This document shows positions 28,139 to 39,700 of a stretch of 64,000 bases of DNA, piece after piece. Made by a program: the position numbers and the translations under genes. Origin of the DNA: Cordylochernes scorpioides (taxonomy: Eukaryota; Arthropoda; Arachnida; Pseudoscorpiones; Chernetidae); contig CP092877.1 in assembly GCA_030710605.1 (NCBI GenBank), positions 75,231,871 through 75,295,870 on the forward strand. Direction: 5' to 3'. How positions within the stretch are numbered: the stretch's first letter is position 1; each line of letters starts with the position of its first letter. Below the pieces are notes generated by a model. That model saw only the letters and a list, made by a program, of their open reading frames with translations, ran no database searches and was not told the origin of the DNA.

Positions 28139-28176
28139 AAAACAAACTATCTAATGACAATTGACAATTAAACAAC

Positions 28177-28182
28177 TTTATT
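28177..28182 (-). promoter_or_regulatory. poly(A) signal of the gene at 28292
   Basis: AATAAA on the minus strand about 110 bases after the stop codon of the terminal exon. Confidence 0.6.
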
Positions 28183-28291
28183 AACATCTCGTCAATCTTT
28201 ACACTCAAAGGGGGTTATAAGGTAATAATAATGGTAGGAATGAAGAGAGATATATACAATCGACGTAGCCCTCTCCGAGGGCACGTCCGGA

Positions 28292-28502
28292 TCAGGAGCT
28301 TAAAGCCGCCTTGAATCTAGACAGATCCCTGCCATTTGGGGAGTTCATGTTCGGAACATGTTTGATGATAATGTCGAAGAATTTGTCGAGAAGAATCTTG
28401 TCTTCAGGCGTGAGTAGCCCGAGGAGGTGCTCCGTTTCTTCTTCGTAATAGACCGCGAGTATGAAAACTAATGGCTGCGAGTGTTGTATTAAGGGCTGGT
28501 AT
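28292..28502 (-). CDS. terminal coding exon of an unidentified gene
   Basis: On the minus strand a strong acceptor (CTTCTTTTTTTTCCAACAG) precedes 69 codons and a TGA. The peptide runs YQPLIQHSQPLVFILAVYYE, then EETEHLLGLLTPEDKILLDK, FFDIIIKHVPNMNSPNGRDL, and ends FKAALSS. It is GC-richer than its surroundings, with codon use expected of real coding sequence. A poly(A) signal follows at 28177. The exon begins in phase with one leftover base, so upstream exons must lie to the right (28503 onward or beyond the gap). The amphipathic helices suggest an alpha-helical repeat or regulatory subunit, but I do not recognise the family. Confidence 0.65.
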
Positions 28503-28717
28503 CTGTTGGAAAAAAAAGAAGGAAAATGTTTTAAAATAAAAAATCAATGATCTTAAAATCTTTTAGAATGACAAAACTGTAATATAAAAAGCAGAAAGAA
28601 CGAGTGCTATTTTTTGTTTACATAATTAGTGACTTGATTGTTAAATGTTTTTTTTTTCTCTCTCTCTCTCTCTCTCTTTGAAAATAATAAATTTAAATTT
28701 TAAATAGAATAAAGGCA
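28503..28717 (-). other. intron sequence with (TC)n
   Basis: AT-rich, with CTCTCTCTCTCTCTCTCTCT at about 28657-28676. Presumed intron of the gene ending at 28292. Confidence 0.4.
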
Positions 28718-28942
28718 GTGGAGTATTCAAGTTGCTTTTGTAGTATTGAGGAACAAACCTCAAGACATCTACTGATCGATTACCCAGCATTTCAAGACTA
28801 TAGAATGAAATATGAACTAGTTGTTTGTGAACTTAACGATTTGATTTCCGATAAAAAATCATATTTAAAGTTCAATTCATTTTGTAAATACATTCTAAAC
28901 TTTACACAAATAAATTTACTGGCAATGCGTTTCTTTTTTTAA
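28718..28942 (+). pseudogene. non-LTR retrotransposon C-terminal fragment
   Basis: About 70 codons: CFCSIEEQTSRHLLIDYPAF, then RMKYELVVCEL. The CxC...H....Y/C spacing is that of the zinc knuckle at the end of arthropod non-LTR RTs (the last Cys is Tyr here). Only the C-terminus is present. Its last 40 bases are the start of the tandem units that follow. Confidence 0.55.
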
Positions 28943-30021
28943 ATCTCTACAGACCTTACTGCAATGATATGATTTAATGAATGAGAGGGCTTGGCTCATC
29001 AGTAGTGAACCCTCTCAGCGGTTTCGCCAAATTAATCTCTAGACCGCTCTACTATTGTATTGGACTGGTTTTGTTATATACCCTGCATTTTCTATGGAAG
29101 GCAGCTAAATGGTGTTTAGTGAACTATGGACATAAGCTTATAGGTCTGTAGAGGTACATACATATAAATTTCAAGGTATTGCATCGAGCAAAGCTCTTCC
29201 GCGCAAAACATGTTTTCATAACCATTATATATTAGTAAATTAAATTTTATTGCCCTCTATCGTTAAAATTTTACACAAATAAATTTACTGGCAATGCGTT
29301 TCTTTTTTAAATCTCTACAGACCTTACTGCAATGATATGATTTAATGAATGAGAGGGCTTGGCTCATCAGTAGTGAACCCTCTCAGCGGTTTCGCCAAAT
29401 TAATCTCTAGACCGCTCTACTATTGTATTGGACTGGTTTTGTTATATACCCTGCATTTTCTATGGAAGGCAGCTAAATGGTGTTTAGTGAACTATGGACA
29501 TAAGCTTATAGGTCTGTAGAGGTACATACATATAAATTTCAAGGTATTGCATCGAGCAAAGCTCTTCCGCGCAAAACATGTTTTTATAACTATTATATAT
29601 TAGTAAATTAAATTTTATTGCCCTCTATCGTTAAAATTTTACACAAATAAATTTACTGGCAATGCGTTTCTTTTTTAAATCTCTACAGACCTTACTGCAA
29701 TGATATGATTTAATGAATTTAATGTACCTCTACAGACCTATAAGCTTATGTCCATAGTTCACTAAACACCATTTAGCTGCCTTCCATAGAAAATGCAGGG
29801 TATATAACAAAACCAGTCCAATACAATAGTAGAGCGGTCTAGAGATTAATTTGGCGAAACCGCTGAGAGGGTTCACTACTGATGAGCCAAGCCCTCTCAT
29901 TCATTAAATCATATCATTGCAGTAAGGTCTGTAGAGATTTAAAAAAGAAACGCATTGCCAGTAAATTTATTTGTGTAAAATTTTAACGATAGAGGGCAAT
30001 AAAATTTAATTTACTAATTCT
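28901..30021. repeat. ~368-bp tandem repeat followed by an inverted copy, abutting the gap
   Basis: Unit start TTTACACAAATAAATTTACT recurs near 28901, 29269 and 29638. Each unit carries GAGAGGGCTTGGCTCATCAG and TATGGACATAAGCTTATAGG. From about 29718 the unit continues in reverse (GTACCTCTACAGACCTATAA...), forming a palindrome of roughly 300-bp arms that ends at the N run. Units are almost identical, so amplification is recent or artefactual. Confidence 0.85.
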
Positions 30022-30121
30022 NNNNNNNNNNNNNNNNNNNNNNNNNNNNNNNNNNNNNNNNNNNNNNNNNNNNNNNNNNNNNNNNNNNNNNNNNNNNNNN
30101 NNNNNNNNNNNNNNNNNNNNN
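30022..30121. other. assembly gap, 100 N
   Basis: Exactly 100 unknown bases, the conventional size for a scaffold gap of unknown length. Sequence on its two sides need not be adjacent in the genome. Confidence 0.99.
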
Positions 30122-30863
30122 GCGTTGAATGTTGATGAGAAAGAGATAGAGAGATGCAGAAAGATGTTGAAAGAGAAAGAATTGGAAAGGGTTGGATAAA
30201 GAGTTTTGTAAATAGTAGATAAAGGTTGATAGAAGAAAGTACATTTAATGTATAAAGCGTAGCTGTCGACCGCAATATCGCCTCGATAGAACTATTTCTT
30301 TTAAAATAAGACATATTATGCACTGGGGGTTTGTGTAAGCTGATTTACATAAGTTTCAGCGATTGTATACACTATTTAATATAGATAGGTCATTATTAAT
30401 TACAATATTAGGTTATATATTAAATAGCAAATAGGTCTTAGTGTTATGGTGAACTTTAAACAGTTTGCAGTTGTTTTTTTTTTAAACATGTGTTCTAGTG
30501 CTAAGTGTTGAAAGGAGCTTTAACACCATGTTTCAGGGTTAGTGTGTTATTTGTCTCAACCTTGTCTTTGTGCAGAATACCGTATCACAACCTTACTGTA
30601 GTGTTTGTTGCCACCTTTAAAGATCTTCACAATTTGTTTTAATATTAGTGTGTCATTTAGAGAAAATTGTCACAACCTTATCCTTGTATAGAACACCATT
30701 TTACACCGTTTTATTTAATAAGTTATATGAGAGATTTTAGATATAGTATAAGAGTTACTATTTACATGAGCCAAATCGACCCAACAGTTAGAGCAAGAGG
30801 GGGGAACTCAGATATTTCCTCCTTTCACGTGACGCGACTGTTCACCCCGACCGGTCGTGCCAG
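30122..30863. other. non-coding DNA right of the gap
   Basis: Purine-rich start (GAGAAAGAGATAGAGAGATG), then AT-rich sequence containing two related stretches, around TTAGTGTGTTATTTGTCTCA (30540) and TTAGTGTGTCATTTAGAGAA (30645). No gene or transposon domain recognised. Confidence 0.4.
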
Positions 30864-31517
30864 ATAAGAGGGAATACCAGGAAACTCTGTCCTACTGACA
30901 TCGCTCCCTCAACACGAGAAACGGCAGCCTTCTACGAGCGGGAACTAACAGAGGAGGTCGAGAAGATAAGAGAGGTGGTAAGGCAAACCTACTTGAGTGA
31001 ACAGGAAGAAGCTAGGACTAAGTTTGAAAACAAAAGGCTGAGAACTTTTAATAATGGGGATTTAGTCCTAGTGGAGAGAATGCATGAGACGAAGGGGCGT
31101 CACAAATTTGAACCAAGGTATAGGGGTCCATATGAGGTACTAAAAAGAGCTGGTGATACTGTATATCTCTTGAAGAATCTAGAAAATGGGAATTTGGATA
31201 AATACCATATAGATAGGTTAAAACGATACCATATACCAATTAGGATTTTCCCCACAGAGGAGGAGGAGACTAGTGATGGTAATTCAAGTCAAGGTTCCAG
31301 TGATGAAGATCATTGGATTCATCTTACAGGTCCAGCTTATCTCCCTAATAGGTCCGTTAATGTAGTGGTTCCACAAGGGGTGACAACCAGAGCGAACTCA
31401 GAAGTAATGAGACGAGAGGAAGTTGACAGAGTTAGTGTGAACAGTTTAACTTTACGCAGGTCTACAAGGGTGAAAAGGCCCACACAGTGTAAATTCTGCT
31501 TACACTGTCGCCTCTAA
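30864..31517 (+). pseudogene. Gypsy-type pol 3' end: integrase C-terminal domain
   Basis: Open frame with TDIAPSTRETAAFYERELTE, then FNNGDLVLVERMHETKGRHK, and FEPRYRGPYEVLKR, the GPY/F module of Gypsy integrases, followed by DKYHIDRLKRYH. A ~90-residue acidic/serine-rich tail follows to the stop. The integrase catalytic core, RT and gag are absent, so only the 3' end of a Gypsy pol is here. Upstream of ~30890 the reading seems frame-shifted. Confidence 0.8.
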
Positions 31518-31801
31518 CTAGGATTTTGGAGTGTGTACGGAGAATCAGCTCGATAGAATGAGAAGTTTAGAGATTTCAGCCTTTTTTTTTTTAAACCTTT
31601 TTTTTTTTAAAGTAGAGCTTCATTAGGATTCCTTTTTTTTTTAATACAAACTATTTCTTGTTAAAACCCGAGTTTCGAAGACCAATGAGAATAATGTATA
31701 CCATTGTGAATTAACTATTTAGTGTAAATCTGAAATTTTAGTTATTACCAGGAGTAATAGGTGAAGGAAGGTGTAGGAAATCACAACTTAGAGGGGGGCT
31801 A
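31518..31801 (+). other. Gypsy 3' untranslated region and polypurine tract
   Basis: Between the integrase stop and the presumed LTR. Includes T runs and ends with AGAGGGGGGCT at about 31790-31800, a good polypurine tract. Confidence 0.5.
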
Positions 31802-34551
31802 TGTCTAAAACAACAAACCTAATAGGCATCCTATGGCTTGTGTTGGGTAATTCAGAAACCCTATAATCCCTGGCCTTCAGGTAGTAGCTTTGAAATAGGT
31901 TTCTAATGAGGACATGAAAGGTCAATCTTTCAGAGTAAAGTTGTGAAGTGTAGGGACCCTAAGCCAGGGGTAGAAGTTAAGTAGGCCCAGATCGTAGTCG
32001 ATCCTCGGAAAGCACTTGAGAATGTTAGTGTTGGGTAGTGAATCGTAAACCCTATAAATCCATCTTTCAATAGAGTGTTGAGGTCGGACTACTGCAAAGG
32101 GGACAGACGCAAGGTGAAGTAGGAAGAAAGTGACTTCACCCACGGTGGCTAGGGGAATGACTCAATCCGCTTTTATGAGGTGTCACGTTTAATGGTTCTT
32201 TATTCGCCCTTATATTTGTGTATGTCTTTATAGAATTGTCGTGAAAAGTCGCTTAGTGTCGAGGCAAGGGCAGTTTTTGAAGTTACACTGATTTTTTTTT
32301 TGGTAGGTTAGCTTCCAGATTATTTAGAATTGTTAACAATTATTGTTAACAATCATTTATCGAGTATAAAGTATTAGTATATATAGAGCTTGTACAGAGG
32401 CATTTCTTTTGAGTAACATAGGGCTTTAGTTCCCAATTTGTTTTAGTTTTATTATTTTATTTGATTTCACATTGTGTCCTGAAATATGTTATTATTTGTT
32501 AGGATCTATTGATATTGATAAACGAGTATTTTGGCCTTTGTAGCAGCTTTTAACTTTAGTATGAGTGCATTCCGCGAATGATAGGGGGGAGGGTGTATGA
32601 AAGAATTGGAATAATGAATGTGTAGAAGGTTAAAAACTATTATACTGTGAGCCCAAAATACATTAGATTAGGATTAAGGACTTTAATAGGATCGATTTTA
32701 TTTTATTTTATTTTTTATTTCGAATTTTGTTAGGACCGAGAAGCCTCAAACAGGACAACTACAACTCTATCTAGTTAGAAAATATTCGCTCCCTTTTGTT
32801 AGGTCCCTCGTTAGGGGGTATAATTTTCCTTTGATTTTCTTTTATCTTAGCTTAGCTTGAATTCTAAGGATTGTGGATAAATGATCCCTATCCCGACCCT
32901 CAGACTTGGAGATAGTGGAAGGCAAGGATCAAGCCGAATTTCCCACTCAACTCCTCCTCGCAAGAGGAAACGAAGAGGTATAGATTGAATTTTATGCAGG
33001 ATGGGGGATTTGTTTTAGCCATGCCGTATAGCCTGGGGTATAACGGCGCGACCTTGGGTGACCGATCTGACACCGTAATTTCGACGCTTTTAGCGTGGCT
33101 GGAGCGAGGGTGTTGCAGACGGGAGGTCCTGTAAGATTGGCATGTAGGCAGAGATTGCCCAGTTATTCTAGACGAAGTGTTCCCGTCTATTGAATTTTTT
33201 TTTGGTACCAGTTTGATCCCCCATAGCTAGCGGAAGTTTCTTCTAATAAAGGATTCGCCCTGCCATACGTTTTGTTGGAATGAATTCGAGCATAAGACCG
33301 ATTCGAGAGACAGAATAAGTAATTATTAGGACCTTCAACGAGTTTAGACTCGTTCCATGTTAGGATAAGATTTTAAAGTATTAGTTAACTATAAGGACCG
33401 CGAACGAGACACCAGAACGAGCCAATGAGTCAAAGTTTTAGAAGTGTTGTATTGAGGACAGTAGAATTAAGAGCAGTTATACAGGGAGTAGAATTCTGAA
33501 GGAATTTGTAAAAAGAACCAAAATTTCAGATTGATAAAACTCAAATTTATAAGATGTAGATTTGTAGGATTCAGGTCAATGAATAGAGGGTATATTAGTA
33601 GATGAAAGTAATATGAATTTCTTGGAAGGGGGAGGTAGCTGAACTGTACACACCCCAGAGACAAGGTAAACGGAGCCACAAACAAAATAGTAGAAATTGA
33701 TTAGTCGCTCTGCCAAAACAGAAAAGAAATTCTCTTCATACGGTTGTCACCCTAGATTTAAATGGACTGTGTAGTTTAATAGAGGTCTGGGCTATGTTCC
33801 ATTTGACCAAGATTCTAAATGACGTTCCCATCTGGGTTGAGAGAGTATTGCAATTTGAGGAATCTAACACACAAGAGAGAACCCACCCTCCAGTAGGATC
33901 GGGATAGACGAATATTACCCAGTGACCAACTCGTGATTCCAGACTGGATAAGATTGAAACTTAACTGAGATACTAAACCTTGAACCTTCAGCGCACAAAT
34001 ATATATTATGTTTACATTTTCTTTTTCAATATGCTATTATTTTTATATCATATATATTATATTATAGTCATATACTATTCATTTCAACAATTTTATTTTG
34101 ACATTCATGATATTAATATTTATATTAAATATTTAATTATATATATTTTGTCACCATATATAATCTTGTAGTAGTTTTCTTTTATCATCTATCATGGGAT
34201 GATTTTTATCATATTTAATCACTATCTGCATGATACGTGTTTTCTTCAATATATATATTATACCCATCATATAACATGGAAGGATTCATTTTATCATTAC
34301 ATATTTCGTGCCTTATTTAATAATTACTTTCACAATTTGTTTTCTGTAACCTTTTTTTTTTTTATTTAGCAAAAGTCATCATGTCATAGGCTAATCATTA
34401 TGTATCAAGATATTTCTTTCAGCTAACTATAATTATCCTTTCCTTTGATTGTATATGTATAACTATACCACACGAATGTCTTGATTGGTACTTAAATAAA
34501 GATGCTGGCATGTTTTAGGAGTTGGACTAGTCAGTTATTTCTAAACGACTC
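31802..34551 (+). repeat. probable Gypsy LTR, ~2.75 kb
   Basis: Begins TGTCTAAAACAACAAACC right after the purine tract and ends before TGGCGCCCAAA, which matches the start of a tRNA-Lys-type primer-binding site. AATAAAGATG at about 34495 could be the polyadenylation signal. No TG..CA symmetry at the right end, and no second copy is in the window, so limits are approximate. An LTR with a PPT before it and a PBS after it means it lies between two element interiors. Confidence 0.5.
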
Positions 34552-34735
34552 CTTGGCGCCCAAATTTTTATATATAATATGTAATAGGGAAATGTTCTAA
34601 CTGTATTGTTAGCAGAAAGAAGGTAGCAATGAATCCAGCACCACAAGAGGCAAGGATGGGGTTGAGAGGACTTACCACAAGGAGGGTCTACTCCTCAAGG
34701 CCAAAGAAGAAAGTGGAAGGGTGGTATATATACCC
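34552..34735 (+). other. primer-binding site and short gag-like leader
   Basis: TGGCGCCC follows the LTR. An ATG at 34631 opens a 36-codon frame (MNPAPQEARMGLRGLTTRRV...) that stops at once. If it is a gag start it is truncated. Confidence 0.35.
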
Positions 34736-35730
34736 ATGAATGGTAAGACAGATGACCTTGCTTACTTCCATACATATGATATGACTGTCCCTAATAACCT
34801 ATTTTGATAACAGTGTTCTGACAGAATAATAGCACATAAAAAAAAACCCTTTGCCAGGATGCACAATGCCCACTAATGTTCGGAATAATAAACATCTAGA
34901 ATAGCATACCATCATTTTGATTAGCCTTATCTTCCCTATAGGTTTCGGTACACCTGACTTCACCTAGTAATGGAAAATGCATTTTGCTAGAAATGGGCCT
35001 GCTTTCATAGTAACTGATGAAAGGCAGATGAATAATGAATAGCACAAACGCATTTGTCCATTACTTGGCAGGGGGAGGATTGTTGGGGCACGTTTTTGTA
35101 ACCATACCCCAACAGAAGGCGTATGTATAATCAAATCAAATGGATACATGGCTTCCCTCCCACATAGACTTACAGACCATTTTTTTTGCCCAGAAACTTA
35201 GACACTTGGTGACACCAGACTTCCATGCTGAAAGCTGATGCCTGGTAAAGAAGAAGACATCCAGAGACATCCGAGCTGGAAACTGTTGTTTCATATGTAC
35301 ATATATTCCCCTCACCAAAAATTTAGGTAAAGGTGACCAGACCAGAAAAAAAAAAAAAAAGGAGAAAAATGGAGAAGGAAGATCTCTAAAGACTGAAACT
35401 TATAAAATATCCTTCCAGAGAAAGGAAAGCATCACATTACAGTCCAGGTAAAAAGGGCCTGGGTCAATTTTAGCCAAGACGGGGGGCGATATATATACCA
35501 TCCCGAGAAAAAGGGAGGATTGTATTTCAACCCATGTGGAAGGACGGGGGAGGGAGTCTGAAATCTTACACTACCGCAGGGGTTGTTTCTCTCTTTAGAT
35601 TTTTTTTGTTTTTGTAATACTATATGTTCTATTTTGAAGGGGAGAGGCCTGGGGCGTCTATGAAATTGATACTGGAGCCGTTGGCCATTTTGATTGGTGT
35701 TTCTTTCGGCGAATGAAAATGGAGAATGAG
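34736..35730. other. unassigned DNA, possible retroelement leader
   Basis: Purine-rich stretches (AGAAAAAAAAAAAAAAAGGA, 35344) and no long frame. No named repeat. Confidence 0.35.
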
Positions 35731-35733
35731 ATG

Positions 35734-35860
35734 ATATAAAAGAAGGTTCTTTGCCAAAAGGCAGGATTCGATCGGAGTCGCTCAGTGAGAAGGACGATTT
35801 TAGACGGGCCTGAGACGTAGAGGAGACCAGACCTTGCCGCCGCTTTCGAGAGAAGGTAAG
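35734..35860 (+). promoter_or_regulatory. TATA promoter, initiator and splice donor
   Basis: GATATAAAAG at about 35733-35742, an initiator-like GCTCAGTGAG ~40 bases on, and GAGAAG|GTAAGC, a near-consensus splice donor at about 35854. This looks like a promoter with a short non-coding first exon. It could belong to a retroelement LTR/leader or to a host gene. No coding exon downstream is recognised. Confidence 0.4.
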
Positions 35861-36110
35861 CCCCTTGCCATTATGGCTTAGCCCCCCCCTTTTATTTTTC
35901 GAACAGAAGCTAATCTATTTAGATTCTGAATGGGCCCTAAAGGGCTTTAAGTGACTTAAAAAGGAGTGTTAGGGTTCGTATATTTTGTCCCGCTAGAATA
36001 GATGGAGATCTAGGTTCCCCCCCCCCCTTTTGTGTAGTAGCCAACCTAGATTTCGCATGGGCCCTAAAGGGCTATAAAGTAACTTCAGGTCACCTCTACC
36101 TAAATTTTAC
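35861..36110 (+). repeat. two diverged ~125-bp tandem units
   Basis: GAATGGGCCCTAAAGGGCTT at about 35928 and GCATGGGCCCTAAAGGGCTA at about 36056, each preceded by a C7-C10 run and an AACC/AAGC TAATC-like word. Lies within the presumed first intron after the donor at 35854. Confidence 0.55.
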
Positions 36111-36772
36111 TATGTAAATAGCATATCTCGTCAGTTTAGACATGTTCCCAAATTTTAAGATATTTAAATAAATATCTAGAGAAATTTTCTTGTCTCCTCT
36201 GTTACCTATTTCATACATAACTTGCCTTATGGTGCTATTCCAATTGTTTAAATGAAATGTTGTATGTTTATCACCTATTTGAAGGGAAGATTACTAATAA
36301 TCAAGTCTCCCATAAATTACCGGCCACATACATTGCCGCGAGTGTCTGTGTTTCAGTGTTTTATAGATTGCCCAATTTAATAACGATCTCGTGGGTTATC
36401 TGATGAAATTGTATAATAGTGTCGCAGCTGTTTCCATCTTTAGACCATTGTACTGACAATATTATATGCTCAATCCTTGCTTTAGCTCAACTCTTAATCA
36501 ATTACAGAGTTTTTTCCCCCCTTTTCTTTTTTATTTATTTTATTTATCCTGTTTGCATAAATTGCATTACATGTGATGATGTAAAGACATATGCCGATAG
36601 TGCATCACTGACAGCTGTGCTGCTATTATACAACATTAAGGTCTTGCTGTGGGTTATATAAATGGGGTTGTTGGCCTAAATTGCTATATATATATATACT
36701 TAAGTAAGGAAACTTTTAATAAGATACATCGTGTATCCTCCCTTTTCAACTATCCAAACCGGGGAACCCATC
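36111..36772. other. AT-rich DNA
   Basis: No supported gene. The frame at 36419 is hydrophobic low-complexity sequence. A TA microsatellite lies at 36685-36700. Confidence 0.4.
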
Positions 36773-39700
36773 ATATATAAGAATAGTGAGGAGTGATAAC
36801 TATGGAAATATTAATGATGATATAACACAGAATATTTAAAATAATTATTCAGTGACAATATTATATAAAATATTAAAGTCTAAAATTGAATTCATATATT
36901 CAACACTCCTTCTTGAATTCATGTTTTAGAGTTTTAATTACTCTATCAAAACATCTGTAGCAGTGAAGATCTGTGTTTTTCAAAAGTTTCCTTTGGCAGA
37001 GGCTTGGTTAGGATATCAGCAACTTGGTCTTGGGTTGGGCAAAACTGAACAGCAACATTTTCTCTTATCTGATCTTTCAAAAAATGATATCGAACATCTA
37101 TATGTTTTGTCTTTCTGTTCATTTGTCCTGTCTTCATTAAAGTCATTGCACTTTGGTTGTCAATATTTAGTTTAGCAAGTATGGTTTCATTTGTAAGTTC
37201 TTCAATTAGTGCTTTCATATAAATGAGTTCTTTCACACATTCAGCTTTTACAAAATCCCAAGTTTCATTTTTCTTCAATAAATCTTTTTCTTCCTGTATT
37301 GCTTTTACCCAGTTTTCTTTGTCTACTCCAGTTACAGCTTCATTGTATGTTAACAATCCTATTTCTCCAGAAACAGAATTCAACACTTCATAATCTTTTA
37401 GTCTTTCAGGTCTATTGATATTTTCTCTATTCCTTAACATATATTTTGAATTGGTCGAGTTCTGTGGTTTATCATGGGTATCCAATTCCATTTTAGTGTC
37501 TTGACTTTCTTCTATTTCAGAATCCAAATCTTCTCTGTATCTTGGCTGAATGACACTGGTCATTTCATTTGTTAGTTTTCCTGTAAACACCACATCTCTT
37601 GCAATTATAATCCTTCTTTTCTGCATGTCCCACAATCTGTATCCATTTCCACTGTATCCGATGAGTGAATATTTTTCACTTTTACTATCCAATTTTTTTA
37701 GATTTCCCAATTTTTTGACATACACTTCACTCCCGAATAATTTTACATTAGAAAGATTAGGCTTTCTTTCAAACCACATCTGTGCTGGTGTTGTTTGTAC
37801 TGTATTTGAAGGGCTTCTGTTGATTAAATAGGCAGCGACTCTTGTGGCCTCTCCCCACATTTCCTTATTTAATTTGGAATCCAGCAAAAGTGCTCTGGTT
37901 TTTTCAATCAGAGTTCGATTCAACCTTTCTGCTTTTCCATTCAATTGTGGAGTATTTGGAATTGTAAAATCAAGTATTATTCCTTTCATTTTGCACCATT
38001 CTTTAACTTGCGTATTGGCATATTCACCGCCATTATCACACCTTAATTTTGACACTTTCGCATTTCAAAATCTTTCTACTTCATTTACATATTCTTTAAT
38101 ATATTATTTTGCTTCATATTTATTGCTGAGCAAATACACATAACAGAAATGTGTATAATCATCCAAAAATGTCATTATATATTTCTTATTATCATGTGTT
38201 AAGGGTTCTATTGGGCCGCACAAATCAGTATGAACAATTTCCAAAGGTCGGGTAGCTCTAGATCTTTCATTTCCAAATGACTTCCTAGTTTGCTTTGCCA
38301 TGATGCAAATTTCGCACACATCATTTTCCTGTTTTTCCAATTTGTTAAGCTCCATACCATCAACCAAACTTTCAAGTTTTCTTAGATTCTGCATCCCAAT
38401 GTGTCCCAATTTTCTGTGCCATTCTTGGGTTTTGTTTTCACTTGGTAAGGTAAGGTTCGAGTCATTTTTCTTTGAAAAATGTTGTTCAATATTTACAGCC
38501 CAAAGTCCATTTTCAAGTTGATCTCCTTCTAGAACTTTTTTTCCATCTTTCAAAATTGTCACTTTATCACCTTTAAAATTTATTTCTCCTCCGTTGTTAA
38601 CAATTGAGGTCACTGACAAAAGGTTTTTTGATAATTCATGCACAAATATTACTTCATTTAGGTTACATTGTCTCCCCTTAAATTGTCCTGAAGTTTTTGC
38701 TCTCATAACTTCTTCTTTTTTGGCAACATTGATGTTCACATCACACTTTTTTTGATGATCAAGCAACTTTTCTTCATTAATCATGTGACAGGTGGATCCG
38801 CTATCAACAATGAAAGTGACTGATGATCTTTTATCATATTCTTCTCTTTGTTCAGCAATGAAAGCAATGGGAGGTTGCTTTTCTTTGTTCCTGAAATAGC
38901 AGTCTTTTTCTTTATGATTAAACTTTTTACATATTCTGCATTGTTCTTTGTTTACTTTAGCAGCAGGTTTACTGTTGTTCTTAAAGAAACAGTCCTTTTC
39001 TTCATGGTTAGTTTTTTTACAAAATTTGCAGAATTTTCTTTGGGTGCAATTTTTAGATATATGTCCTGGTTTATTACAAGTAAAACATACCTTTTGTTTT
39101 GTTGCATTCATAGCCACTCGGTCTTCTGGTTGGCTCTGTCTATTTCTTCTTATTTCTTCAGTGGTCAATCTTGATATTAGATTTTCAATAGTTTTTTCAT
39201 CTTTTCCAGTTGACTCCCAAGCAGTACAAAAATAATTATAATCTTCTGGCAAAATTGTTAAAATCTTTGAAATAACAATATTGTCATCAAAGTTCTGTTT
39301 TAGATTATTGAGTTTAAAAGCCAAATTTCTTAAATTACTTATGTTGGATACAAGGTCTACATTTTTATCAAATTTATAAGTGTGAAATTCTTGTAGCAGC
39401 TTACATTTTAATTGTTCATCATCTCTTTCAAATATTCTGCATATGGTGTCATACATTGATTTGGCATTTTCACAATGTATTATGTGTGTTAATATCGTTT
39501 TATCGATGCTCAAAATAATATATTTTTGGGCTTTAGCATCTTTTATTATCCATGCGTTTTTTTCTTTTTCATCCTTTTGATCTTTAAAACACAATTTACC
39601 ATTTATTATTTCAATTAAATTATTAGCTTTAAAAATAATGTTAATTTGAAATTTCCAAATATCAAAATTTTCAGAGTCTTTTAATTTATCTATAATCGAA

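Noticed and set aside
36419-36661. Hydrophobic 80-codon frame
   Set aside because: Low-complexity T-rich DNA with no coding signature and no neighbouring gene signals.
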